A stretch of DNA of 43,396 bases from NCBI GenBank assembly GCA_937941715.1, contig CALDGX010000202.1, positions 1 through 43,396 on the forward strand, in the 5' to 3' direction. A model generated the notes under the pieces. The model was not told the origin of the DNA. It ran no database searches and was given only the letters and a program-made list of their open reading frames with translations. Of the stretch, positions 17,471-25,958 are shown piece after piece. Origin of the DNA: an uncultured Chloracidobacterium sp. (GTDB taxonomy: Bacteria > Acidobacteriota > Blastocatellia > Pyrinomonadales > Pyrinomonadaceae). The position numbers and the translations under genes were made by a program. Position 1 is the stretch's first letter. Each line of letters begins with the position of its first letter.

Positions 17471-19243
17471 TTAATTTACCACCTCGAACAGTCGCCACTC
17501 TCCGTCGATGCCGTCGAAGGCCTGTACGCCCATCTCGTTGAATCGCAATCCGGAGCCCGCGACCAGGTCTTTTACGGTCCGCGAGACGATAATGTTGCCG
17601 CCGGCCGAGCTTTCGGCGATGCGGCGAGCAAGATCGACGGCGAAACCGCTGTAAACGCCCTCGCGGACGTCGCATTCGCCGGTGTGAAGGCCGATCTTGA
17701 GCCGGACGCCCTGTTTGGCCGCGGCCGTGTTGATCGCGGCGGCGCACCTGATCGCCCTTGCCGGGCCGTCAAATGCGGCAAGCGTCTCCTCATCTTCGAC
17801 GGTCACTTCGCGGCCCTTGAAAAGCCTCAACTGCCGGTGAACATATGATTTTGACCGTTCGACAAAATCGCTCCAACCCTCGTTGCCGCGTCTGTGCTCT
17901 TCGCTGTTTGGGTCGTCAAGCTTGATGCACACAACGGTGGCGAGAACGCGGTCATGGTCGCCGCCAAAGCCCGGGCCGGCGACAAACCGCTCGATCTCGT
18001 CAATGATCTCGTCCTGATCGCCGACGAACGGGAGATGGTCGATACCGTCGAACTCAACAAATCTGGCATCGGGAATTTGATCGGCGACAAAGCGGCCCTC
18101 TTCGGCCTTGAGGCACATATCGCCCGAGCGGTGAATGACGAGCGTCGGCACCCTGACCGACGGCAGCACCCCGCGAACGTCGATCTCCGCGTTCATCTGT
18201 GTAAGTGCTACGGCCGCACCGGGACTGGCACCATTACGCAGATACTCGGCCCACCAGGTGCGGAATGCTTCGTCATTTGCCATTGACGGGGCACGTTCGT
18301 CGATGCCGACGGGCCCGCCCCATTCATTTCGCATCAATTCAAAAAACGCCTCACGCTGTTCCTCGGTCGGTGCCCATGGATAATCGTCGTCGCGGATGCG
18401 TTTCGCGTACGTGCCGATCATCACGAGGCCGGCGGTGCGTTCAGGATATGTCGCGGCAAACAGCGAACACATCGGTCCGCCCTCGCTGACGCCGACCAGT
18501 ATCGCGCGTTCCGAGCCGACGGCATCCATTACAGTATGGACGTCCTCCATCCGCTGCTCGAGGGTCGGCAACCCGCTGAGCGGGACGCGGTCCGAAAGGC
18601 CGGTACCGCGTTTGTCGAACAATATCAGACGTGAGAACGAGGCGATCCGCTCAAGGAACGACGCAAAGGCGTGATGTTTCCAAAAATACTCAAGATGTGA
18701 GACCCACCCCATCACGAACACGATATCGACGGGCCCGTCTCCGACGACCTGATACGCGATGTTCACATCTCCGTTCTGCACGTATCGCGTTTCCGGCGTC
18801 TGCATACTGAGCATGGGCGGTGCTGATGCATGAATTGGTGGGGAACTTGTCTCGATCTCGCCGGTACCATCGTCGATATAGACGCGGGTCCTGACCGATT
18901 CGATCATTTCACTCCGTGTTTGCTGATCCAAACTGTTTGAAACCTCGCCTACGAACCGATATCCGAATTTCGGAACTGTTTCGATCATTTCGGCTCCGAG
19001 GATGCGGCGCAGTTGCGATATATTTTGGGCAAGGTTGTTTTCCTCGACAAAGCTGCCCTCCCAAATGACTTCGAGCATCCGCTCTTTACTCATAACGCGG
19101 CCGGCGTTATCGACCAGCATCAGCAGTGTGTCAAACAGCTTCGGCGGCATCTGGACCGCGGTCTCGCCGTCAAAGAAAAGGCGCTCGGCAGCATCAAGGC
19201 GAAACCTCGAAAAGCTGTAAATTGCATTTCCGCTATCGTCCAT
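17471..19243 (-). CDS. OmpR-type winged helix + alpha/beta hydrolase + degenerate class III cyclase fusion
   Basis: 590 residues in three parts. Residues about 8-100 are an OmpR/CadC-type winged helix (PPKLFDTLLMLVDNAGRVMSKERMLEVIW...ISQLRRILG..IETVPKFGYRF). Residues about 150-425 are an alpha/beta hydrolase with FDKRGTGLSD, nucleophile S253 in GVSEGG, acid D375 and H403 in GIDHLPF. Residues about 432-590 resemble the catalytic domain of class III adenylate cyclases (FKGREV...FDGPARAIRCAAAI, LKIGLHTGE, NIIVSRTVKDLVAGSG). Both metal aspartates of the cyclase appear lost: K441 stands at the first site and E485 at the second. It probably acts as a cytoplasmic one-component sensor-regulator; the hydrolase part may be catalytic or ligand-binding. 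It precedes the serine hydrolase gene by 18 bases. Confidence 0.9.
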   Translation of the reverse strand: MDDSGNAIYSFSRFRLDAAERLFFDGETAVQMPPKLFDTLLMLVDNAGRVMSKERMLEVIWEGSFVEENNLAQNISQLRRILGAEMIETVPKFGYRFVGEVSNSLDQQTRSEMIESVRTRVYIDDGTGEIETSSPPIHASAPPMLSMQTPETRYVQNGDVNIAYQVVGDGPVDIVFVMGWVSHLEYFWKHHAFASFLERIASFSRLILFDKRGTGLSDRVPLSGLPTLEQRMEDVHTVMDAVGSERAILVGVSEGGPMCSLFAATYPERTAGLVMIGTYAKRIRDDDYPWAPTEEQREAFFELMRNEWGGPVGIDERAPSMANDEAFRTWWAEYLRNGASPGAAVALTQMNAEIDVRGVLPSVRVPTLVIHRSGDMCLKAEEGRFVADQIPDARFVEFDGIDHLPFVGDQDEIIDEIERFVAGPGFGGDHDRVLATVVCIKLDDPNSEEHRRGNEGWSDFVERSKSYVHRQLRLFKGREVTVEDEETLAAFDGPARAIRCAAAINTAAAKQGVRLKIGLHTGECDVREGVYSGFAVDLARRIAESSAGGNIIVSRTVKDLVAGSGLRFNEMGVQAFDGIDGEWRLFEVVN

Positions 19244-19263
19244 CAGGCCTAATTCATAAATTC

Positions 19264-19282
19264 TTCAGAAATCTTTCAGAAA
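19264..19282 (-). promoter_or_regulatory. two direct repeats TTCAGAAA, 11 bases apart, upstream of the winged-helix gene
   Basis: TTCAGAAA occurs at 19264-19271 and 19275-19282, about one helical turn apart, 20-39 bases upstream of the start at 19243. OmpR-family winged helices commonly bind 10-11-base direct repeats as head-to-tail dimers, so this is a candidate autoregulatory site. The assignment is inferred from position and spacing only. Confidence 0.4.
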
Positions 19283-19382
19283 ATCCTAAAGAATCATCCG
19301 CACCGGATACGGCAAACTCAAAACTGTCAGGAAGGCTCGCTGGCCGACAGTGATTTTAGCACGAAGACGCATTATCGATCGT

Positions 19383-19694
19383 ATGAAAAAAGCCGGGCAA
19401 AGGGAGATCGTGGTCGAGTTTGAAACGGTTCGTTCGATCCGTAGGCGAACACGATCGACGATCGCGATCTGCCCGGAATGCGGATCGGAAAGTGATCTCG
19501 TCTCAATATCGGCGGCAGCGGAACTTTTTGCCATAAGGGTCGAGGAACTGAGTTCGTTCGCAGACGCGAACGGAGTTCATCGGCAGATAGATGAAATGAT
19601 CTGTGTCCGGTCGCTTTTAAGCGCGATGAACAGACAGAAATTCCGCAAAGAGATCAGAATGATCAGCAGCGGGGCAATTCCGGATCAGAATTGA
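19383..19694 (+). CDS. small CxxC protein, function unknown
   Basis: 103 residues from ATG 19383; an in-frame GTG at 19350 would add 11. The sequence has a basic N-terminal strand (REIVVEFETVRSIRRRTRSTI), one CPECGSESD knuckle near 36-44, then SISAAAELFAIRVEELSSFADANGVHRQID, which suggests a short helical MerR-like or coiled part. Only one CxxC pair is present, so a zinc site would need dimerisation or other ligands. No family recognised. It is transcribed divergently from the winged-helix fusion gene, with 139 bases between starts. Confidence 0.6.
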   Translation: MKKAGQREIVVEFETVRSIRRRTRSTIAICPECGSESDLVSISAAAELFAIRVEELSSFADANGVHRQIDEMICVRSLLSAMNRQKFRKEIRMISSGAIPDQN

Positions 19695-19789
19695 AAGATC
19701 TGATCTATTCTTTGAGGCCCGGGCCGGTCAAAACAGAGATCGCCGTTGCAACAGGGTCAGTAATTAGTTAAACAGTTGGAGGATCAAAA

Positions 19790-21031
19790 ATGAAGAAATT
19801 TATGTTCAGAAACATTGCGAAATTAGTGGTGACTTCGATCCTGTTGTCATCGATGGCAGGAATTGTCGGTGCGGCCCCGGTCGTCCGTCAGGGTTCGGGT
19901 GCGAACACGGCCGCCCTGCAGGCTATAGTTGATCAGTTTCGCTCCGACCTCGGCGGCAGCAACAACGGTGTCGGCGGGTCATTTACGAGCGGACGACGTG
20001 AGATCAACTGGGATGGCGTACCTGACGCTTTCTCCGAACCGAATCTAATGCCGTTAGACTTCTTTAATGTGAACAGCCCCAGGGGCGTGATCTTTAACAG
20101 CATTGAGGACGAGTCCGGCGCGGCTCTCAACCAGTTTTCTGTCAGCGCAACGACCGCGTCCGGCACTGCTGTCAGGTTCGGCAACATTAACGCCGGGTAT
20201 TCGTCGATCTTTACTACTTTCAGTGCCCAGCGCCTCTTTACAATGAAGAACGCCCATATGATGGAAGTGAATTTTGTCATTCCCGGGACTAGCATTCCGG
20301 CAACGGTAAGCGGATTTGGCGCCGTCTTTGCCGATGTTGACAGCGCGACCAGCGGTGACCGGACTTTGATCCGGGTGTACGGCCCAGACGGCCGTCAGTT
20401 GAGTGGAGCGTCGGCCCCGGTGCAGAATAACGGGCTATCGTTTGTCGGCATTTCCTTTAACGCAGGCGAACGCATCGCACGCGTCGTCATCGAATCAGGC
20501 AACACACCGCTCGGCGCCGCCAATACAGATGGAACGGGCGGAGTCGATGTCGTCGCGATGGACGATTTCATATACGGTGAACCGCGGGCATCTCAGTTTC
20601 ACAGCGGCGATTTCGACGGCGACGGCATCACCGATTCGACCGTATTTCGTCCGTCGACAGGGACGTGGTTTACACTCAACAGCGGCAGCAATACAGTGTC
20701 GATCGAAAATTTCGGCCTCAACGGAGATATCCCTGTGGACGGCGATTTCGACGGCGACCAAAGGGCGGATCTATGCATCTTCAGGCCGTCAAATGGAACC
20801 TGGTTCTTCAAGCGGAGCTCGAACGGCTCAACGCTCGGCGCCTTCTTTGGCCAAACGGGTGACAAGCCTGTTGCCGGCGACTATGACAAGGACGGCAAGA
20901 CGGATATAGCGATCTGGCGTCCGAGCAACGGCAACTACTTCGTGCTGAGGAGCAGTGACAACTTCACGACGTTCTTCGGATACGGATTTGGCGCCGCGGG
21001 CGATATACCGGTCCAGGGCGGCGCTCAGTAG
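19790..21031 (+). CDS. secreted protein with C-terminal FG-GAP/VCBS-like repeats
   Basis: 413 residues. Signal peptide of about 28 (ending GIVGAA). Residues ~50-265 form a beta-rich domain of unknown type (VSGFGAVFADVD..TLIRVYGPDGRQLSG), resembling choice-of-anchor or PEP-CTERM-associated folds. Residues ~272-410 hold three FG-GAP-like repeats, each with a calcium-loop motif D-x-D-x-D-G: FDGDGITDSTVFRPSTGTW, FDGDQRADLCIFRPSNGTW and YDKDGKTDIAIWRPSNGNY. Such repeats form propeller blades and bind Ca2+. No sorting signal or anchor is visible. GGAGG sits seven bases before the ATG and a terminator follows the stop. Confidence 0.9.
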   Translation: MKKFMFRNIAKLVVTSILLSSMAGIVGAAPVVRQGSGANTAALQAIVDQFRSDLGGSNNGVGGSFTSGRREINWDGVPDAFSEPNLMPLDFFNVNSPRGVIFNSIEDESGAALNQFSVSATTASGTAVRFGNINAGYSSIFTTFSAQRLFTMKNAHMMEVNFVIPGTSIPATVSGFGAVFADVDSATSGDRTLIRVYGPDGRQLSGASAPVQNNGLSFVGISFNAGERIARVVIESGNTPLGAANTDGTGGVDVVAMDDFIYGEPRASQFHSGDFDGDGITDSTVFRPSTGTWFTLNSGSNTVSIENFGLNGDIPVDGDFDGDQRADLCIFRPSNGTWFFKRSSNGSTLGAFFGQTGDKPVAGDYDKDGKTDIAIWRPSNGNYFVLRSSDNFTTFFGYGFGAAGDIPVQGGAQ

Positions 21032-21056
21032 GCGCAGCTCGAATCGAAAGTAAGAT

Positions 21057-21086
21057 GGGCGGCACTCTTACAGGGGCCGCCCTTTT
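21057..21086 (+). terminator. intrinsic terminator after the FG-GAP gene
   Basis: GGGCGGC (21057-21063) pairs perfectly with GCCGCCC (21076-21082), followed by TTTTC. It starts 26 bases after the stop codon. Confidence 0.85.
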
Positions 21087-21140
21087 CAGTTCGGTAAATA
21101 TGTCTTTTCAAAACGGTCAAACTTAGCTATCCTTTGCTCA

Positions 21141-22928
21141 GTGTCCCCGATAGCGATCACACTCATCCTTTTGGTCGTGGCGATCGTCCTGTTCGCGACC
21201 GAAAAACTCCCCGTCGACGTCATCGGCATATTGCTGGTGATGGGCCTGATATTGACCCGCGTCTTGACCGTCCAGGAGGCGGTCGCCGGATTCGGCAACG
21301 AAATCATCATTACGATCGGCGGCCTCTTCATCCTGGTCGGCGGCCTGATCAAGACCGGTATGGTCGATATGATCGGGCGCCGGATGCACAAGATCGCCGG
21401 CGACAGTGAGTTTGTCCTGACCGCATTGATAATGCTCGCGGCGGCGATCGGAGCGTCGGTGCTCAAGAATACGACCACCACCGCGATGTTCCTGCCGGTG
21501 GTTGTCGGCCTCGCCGCCAAGGCCAAGATCCCGCCGTCAAAACTGCTGATGCCGCTCGCTTTCGGTGCCATACTCGGCGGCAGCTGCACGCTGATCGGCA
21601 CATCGACCAATCTCGCCGTCAGCGGTGCGATACAACGATACGGCCAGGCACCGTTCACGATGTTTGAGCTTGCCCCGGTCGGGATAATCACATTCTCGGT
21701 CGGGATGATCTATATGCTGCTGGTCGGTCGGCGGATGCTGCCGAGCCGCGGCGGTGAAGAGTCGCTGACCGAGCAATACAATATCCGCGAATATATCTCG
21801 GAACTGATCGTCCTGCCCGATTCGCCGCTGGTCGGGAAAACTCTCGACGAGGCCGGCATTAATACCGAGTTGCAGCTCTCGATCCTCGGCATCGTCCGTG
21901 ACGGCGAACGCATATCGGCGCCCGGGTCGAATGAACGTATCCGGCGGCGCGATTCGCTGATAGTCGAGGGCAAGGTCAGCGACATCCTGCGTGTCAAAGA
22001 GGCCGTCGGCCTCGAGATCAAACCGGATATAATGCTCAACGACGTCGACCTCGAGAGCGAGGACGTCGAGCTTTTTGAGCTGTTGGTGATGCGTGATTCG
22101 CGGCTTGTCGGCCAGACGCTCAAGTCGCTTAAATTCAGACAGTCATACGATCTGACCGTGCTCGCGGTCAATCGCCACGGTGAGACGTTTATCAACAAAC
22201 TCAGCGACGTACAGTTTATCTTCGGCGACGTGCTGTTGGTACAGGGTAAGCGGGCCGGCATCGAGCCGCTGGTCGCCGACCGCGAGGTGTTGCTGTTGGA
22301 CGATGTTTCCGACGCCACCGTACGTGTCGATAAGCGTCGGTGGGCGATCGCTGCGTTCGGGCTTTTCCTGGCACTGTCGATCTCCAAGATCACGATCGGA
22401 TTCGACGTCCCGCTGGCCGTGTGTGTGCTGGCTGGCGTAATGCTGCTGCTTGCGACCAAGACCGTACGGTATAGCGAGATGTACTCGCTGATCGACTTTC
22501 GTTTGCTGGTGTTGATCGCCTGTATGATGAGCTTTGGCGTCGCGATGGAAAACACGCGAGCGGACATTTATCTGGCGACGCTGATCAATGATTATTTTGG
22601 GCAATTTGGCAGCACCGCGGTCCTTGCCGGCTTTTTCATTCTGACTGTCGCGCTCACTCAGCCGATGTCAAACCAGGCCGCGGCTCTCGTGGTATTGCCG
22701 GTCGCGGTCAAGGCGGCGATCGCCCTCGGCGTCAATCCGCGCACCTTTATCGTCGCGGTCACCTACGCGGCGTCATTTTCGTTCATCACACCGCTCGAAC
22801 CGGCATGCGTGCTGGTCTATACGCCCGGCCGGTATCGATTTATGGATTTTGTGAAGATCGGGACGATCCTGACGATCATCGTGTTTATCGTCTCGATCAT
22901 TATGGTGCCGATATTCTGGCCGATCTAA
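21141..22928 (+). CDS. SLC13/DASS-type permease with central TrkA-C (RCK_C) domains
   Basis: 595 residues from GTG 21141. The first ~200 residues and the last ~190 are membrane-spanning (ALIMLAAAIGASVLKNTTTTAMFLPVV, GGSCTLIGTSTNLAVSG; then FRLLVLIACMMSFGVAMENT, LTQPMSNQAAALVVLPVAV), with the repeated polar hairpin motifs typical of Na+-coupled di/tricarboxylate or sulfate carriers. Between them are two soluble RCK_C domains at about 215-295 and 310-390 (SPLVGKTLDEAGI.., SRLVGQTLKSLKF..), which probably bind a ligand and gate transport. Substrate cannot be assigned; sulfate or dicarboxylates are typical. The stop codon overlaps that of the convergent gene. Confidence 0.88.
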   Translation: MSPIAITLILLVVAIVLFATEKLPVDVIGILLVMGLILTRVLTVQEAVAGFGNEIIITIGGLFILVGGLIKTGMVDMIGRRMHKIAGDSEFVLTALIMLAAAIGASVLKNTTTTAMFLPVVVGLAAKAKIPPSKLLMPLAFGAILGGSCTLIGTSTNLAVSGAIQRYGQAPFTMFELAPVGIITFSVGMIYMLLVGRRMLPSRGGEESLTEQYNIREYISELIVLPDSPLVGKTLDEAGINTELQLSILGIVRDGERISAPGSNERIRRRDSLIVEGKVSDILRVKEAVGLEIKPDIMLNDVDLESEDVELFELLVMRDSRLVGQTLKSLKFRQSYDLTVLAVNRHGETFINKLSDVQFIFGDVLLVQGKRAGIEPLVADREVLLLDDVSDATVRVDKRRWAIAAFGLFLALSISKITIGFDVPLAVCVLAGVMLLLATKTVRYSEMYSLIDFRLLVLIACMMSFGVAMENTRADIYLATLINDYFGQFGSTAVLAGFFILTVALTQPMSNQAAALVVLPVAVKAAIALGVNPRTFIVAVTYAASFSFITPLEPACVLVYTPGRYRFMDFVKIGTILTIIVFIVSIIMVPIFWPI

Positions 22929-23998
22929 CGCCCGCGAAAATTGACCACGTCGCGAAACGACAATCCCCGCTTTAATATCAACAGCAGCCCGATAGCCGTC
23001 CAAAACAGCGTCCGGCCCTTTCGGATTACGGTGACCGTTACGCCGACGCCGGCGGCCAACGCGACCGTTTCGCCGATGAATTGGGCACCGGCCTCATCGA
23101 CCCCGATCGCCATCGGGATCAGCTTAAATACGATGGTGATAAGACGGCTGACCGTCTCAAGCGAAAAGGCTGTCAAAAAACCCGGGACCGTATCGGATAA
23201 GCGGGTAAGAATGTACCAAACCTCTATCACCCCGAGCCCGTGGTACAGTCCTTCAAGTAAACAAATCGGCAAAAAACGTTCTGGATAACGCCGATAAAAC
23301 CCGAATATCATATTTTCGAAAAGGCGGACCTCGAGTCGGCCGTTCTCCAGTATTCCGCGAGCGAATCCACGCTGGTAGAGCTTTTCACATAGCTCGCTGG
23401 CGATGTGCCACTGTCTGATCACCAGCAGAAATAGGAATATCAAGACCGCGATGATCAGGCCGATCGCGATGTCGATCGCCACAACCCAGCTTTCGTCGAG
23501 CGTAAAGCTGCGAAGTATCGTGACCGAACCGACGATCAGAAAAATACTGGTCAAAAGACTGTAGAACAGATTTTCCGTCGCCACCGACGACAGTCCGACG
23601 ACGAGAGGCACGCGGTGCCTTACCGCGAGTGCTTTCGAGGTGCCGCTAACGAGGATCCCGAGCGGAATGAGGCTGCTCATGGCTTCGCCGATAACAACCG
23701 CCGGCAGCGTATCGCGAAAGCTGAGTTTATACGGCTCGTAAACCGACAATGACCAGGCGCTGGCGCGCGTCGCCATCCGCAGAAAGAAGATCAACAGAAT
23801 TATCGCAAAACCTACTGTTCCGAAACGCGATATCCCGCCGATCAGATCGTCGAACCCGACCGTGTAGATGAAATATGCGAAAAGGGCGACGCCCAACGCG
23901 GTGAGCACCGCGCCCGCCACTTTGAGCCGGCCAAGATTGCCGTTGGTATTTTTCGCTGGTCGCGAGCCGTGATCTGCGGCGTCTTGTTCAGGATCCAC
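22925..23998 (-). CDS. flippase-like / lysylphosphatidylglycerol synthase TM-region family (UPF0104) membrane protein
   Basis: 357 residues from GTG 23998, with about eight membrane segments beginning VAGAVLTALGVALFAYFIYTVGF. The loop GEAMSSLIPLGILVSGTSKALAVRHRV near 115 and the late FKLIPMAIGVDEAGAQFIGET fit the lipid-flippase-like membrane domain of MprF-type proteins. There is no C-terminal aminoacyl-transferase domain, so it is a stand-alone membrane half; such proteins are often linked to glycolipid or hopanoid export. The protein is convergent with the SLC13 gene and shares four bases with it (TAG and TAA within CTAA). Confidence 0.75.
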   Translation of the reverse strand: MDPEQDAADHGSRPAKNTNGNLGRLKVAGAVLTALGVALFAYFIYTVGFDDLIGGISRFGTVGFAIILLIFFLRMATRASAWSLSVYEPYKLSFRDTLPAVVIGEAMSSLIPLGILVSGTSKALAVRHRVPLVVGLSSVATENLFYSLLTSIFLIVGSVTILRSFTLDESWVVAIDIAIGLIIAVLIFLFLLVIRQWHIASELCEKLYQRGFARGILENGRLEVRLFENMIFGFYRRYPERFLPICLLEGLYHGLGVIEVWYILTRLSDTVPGFLTAFSLETVSRLITIVFKLIPMAIGVDEAGAQFIGETVALAAGVGVTVTVIRKGRTLFWTAIGLLLILKRGLSFRDVVNFRGR

Positions 23999-24079
23999 TG
24001 CGTTGCCTTTAAGCTTCCTAGTGACTAAAATGGTATTTTATCGAAACATAAATAACAAAACACTTAAAGGGAATTTAAT

Positions 24080-25258
24080 ATGAGCACTGCAACTGGAACA
24101 GCCTTATCAAACGCCGGCCTTACCGTATTGTCAGAGGAAGAAGAATTGTTTCGCGCCTCGGTCCGCGAATTCGCCGAGGGCGAGGTGCGTCCGCGTGTCG
24201 AACACATGGAGCAGGCCGCCAAACTCGACCCGGATCTGATCAAACAGTGTTTCGAGCTCGGCCTGATGGCGATCGAATCGCCCGAGGAATTCGGCGGTGC
24301 CGGTTCGACGATATTTAACGCTATTCTCGCCATTGAGGAACTAGCCCGCGTCGATGCCAGCGTGTCGGTATTTGTCGATGTGCACAACACGCTGGTGACC
24401 AACGCATTTATGCGGTGGGGTAGCGATGAACTCAAAAAGAAATATATGCCGCAGCTTGCCGAGGGCAAGGTCGGAGCGTATGCGCTGAGCGAGGCCGGAT
24501 CGGGCTCGGATGCGTTTGCACTCTCGACCCGTGCGGTCGATAAGGGCGATCACTGGGAGTTGACCGGGCAAAAACTCTGGATCACCAACGGCAACGAAGC
24601 CGAGATCTTTATCATGTTTGCCACGATCGACCCGGCCGCAGGTTACAAGGGCATCACGGCGTTCATCGTCGAAAAGGGTTTTGAGGGCTTTACGGTCGGC
24701 AAAAAGGAAGACAAGCTCGGCATCCGGGCGTCGTCGACGACCGAGTTGATCCTCGACAACTGTAAAGTGCCGAAAGAGAACGTTCTCGGCGAGGTCGGCA
24801 AGGGCTACAAGGTCTCGATCGAGACGCTCAACGAGGGCCGTATCGGCATCGGTGCCCAGATGCTCGGGATCGCACAGGGCGCATATGAAGCCGCGCTGAA
24901 ATACACCGCCGAACGCGAACAGTTTGGCCAGTCGATCAATAACTTTCAGGCCGTTCAGTTTCAGCTCGCCGAAATGGCAGTCGAGATCGAAGCCACGCGT
25001 CTGCTCGTGTACAACGCCGCCCGCTTGAAGGATGCCGGAAAGCCCTTTCTCAAAGAAGCGGCAATGGCAAAGCTCTATTCGTCACGCTGCGCCGAGGCGG
25101 TCGCGTCCAAGGCGATCGAGTTGTTTGGCGGCTACGGCTATGTCAAGGATTATCCGGTCGAAAAGTTCTGGCGCGACAGCAAGATCGGCGCGATCTACGA
25201 GGGCACCTCAAATATGCAGCTGCAGACGATCGCCAAACTTGTCATGAGCGGAAAATGA
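24080..25258 (+). CDS. acyl-CoA dehydrogenase
   Basis: 392 residues, FAD enzyme of beta-oxidation or amino-acid degradation. N-terminal helical domain to about 130, FAD/substrate motif YALSEAGSGSDAFAL near 135-149, WITNGNEAEIF near 172, and RIGIGAQMLGIAQGAYEAAL near 255. The catalytic glutamate is E374 in AIYEGTSNMQ, the position used by short- and medium-chain enzymes. It is closest in feel to butyryl-CoA or short-chain dehydrogenases, though chain length cannot be set by eye. No etfAB, thiolase or enoyl-CoA hydratase is adjacent. Confidence 0.95.
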   Translation: MSTATGTALSNAGLTVLSEEEELFRASVREFAEGEVRPRVEHMEQAAKLDPDLIKQCFELGLMAIESPEEFGGAGSTIFNAILAIEELARVDASVSVFVDVHNTLVTNAFMRWGSDELKKKYMPQLAEGKVGAYALSEAGSGSDAFALSTRAVDKGDHWELTGQKLWITNGNEAEIFIMFATIDPAAGYKGITAFIVEKGFEGFTVGKKEDKLGIRASSTTELILDNCKVPKENVLGEVGKGYKVSIETLNEGRIGIGAQMLGIAQGAYEAALKYTAEREQFGQSINNFQAVQFQLAEMAVEIEATRLLVYNAARLKDAGKPFLKEAAMAKLYSSRCAEAVASKAIELFGGYGYVKDYPVEKFWRDSKIGAIYEGTSNMQLQTIAKLVMSGK

Positions 25259-25322
25259 TCTAAGCTACACCTGATGGAGGCAGCCGCATTCGATCCGAAC
25301 TGTCTCCATTTGGTTAAAACAT

Positions 25323-25847
25323 ATGTCCGACATTCAGATCCGACGAGCCACGACCGACGACGCCAAACTGCTAACCGATCTGTCGTACACTACCTTTTGG
25401 GACGCTTTTGCCCACCATCCGAAAAATGCTCCCGACGATCTGAATCATTATATGCGGCAGGCGTTCAATCAGGATCAGATAGCGGCCGAACTCGCCGACG
25501 AGAGTTCGATATTTCTAATAGCCGAGCTAAACGGTAAACCAGCCGGGTACGCCAAGTTGATCACCGGCAGCACCGAGGACGGCATTACGGCGGACCGCCC
25601 GATCGAACTATCACGGCTTTATTCACATCAGGAATACATCGGAAAAGGCGTCGGCCAAAACCTGATGGATGCGTGTTTTGCTCTGGCCCGTGAAAATGGC
25701 CACGACGTGATGTGGCTCGGCGTTTGGGAATATAACCCGCGGGCACAGCGGTTCTATGAGAAGAACGGATTTTCGGTCGTCGGCCGCCACATTTTTCAAC
25801 TGGGCAGCGATCCGCAGACCGATCTGCTAATGCAAAGAAATCTCTAA
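25323..25847 (+). CDS. GNAT family N-acetyltransferase
   Basis: 174 residues. Acetyl-CoA-dependent transferase: motif D/A region IELSRLYSHQEYIGKGVGQNLMDACFALARENG contains the pyrophosphate-binding loop YIGKGVG (Q/RxxGxG-like), followed by the conserved WLGVWEYNPRAQRFYEKNGFSVVGRH of motif B. Acceptor unknown; similar proteins acetylate small amines, antibiotics or protein N-termini. It stands alone, 65 bases after the acyl-CoA dehydrogenase on the same strand. Confidence 0.92.
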   Translation: MSDIQIRRATTDDAKLLTDLSYTTFWDAFAHHPKNAPDDLNHYMRQAFNQDQIAAELADESSIFLIAELNGKPAGYAKLITGSTEDGITADRPIELSRLYSHQEYIGKGVGQNLMDACFALARENGHDVMWLGVWEYNPRAQRFYEKNGFSVVGRHIFQLGSDPQTDLLMQRNL

Positions 25848-25958
25848 GTGCAAAGCCCGAAGATCGTGCCGAGAAAGGAAGAAGAATTTTCGCCCAGACC
25901 TTAGCGGTCTACGCGTTTACATTTGCTTGTGCGGCTCGGATAGGCTAGTGTTGCATTT

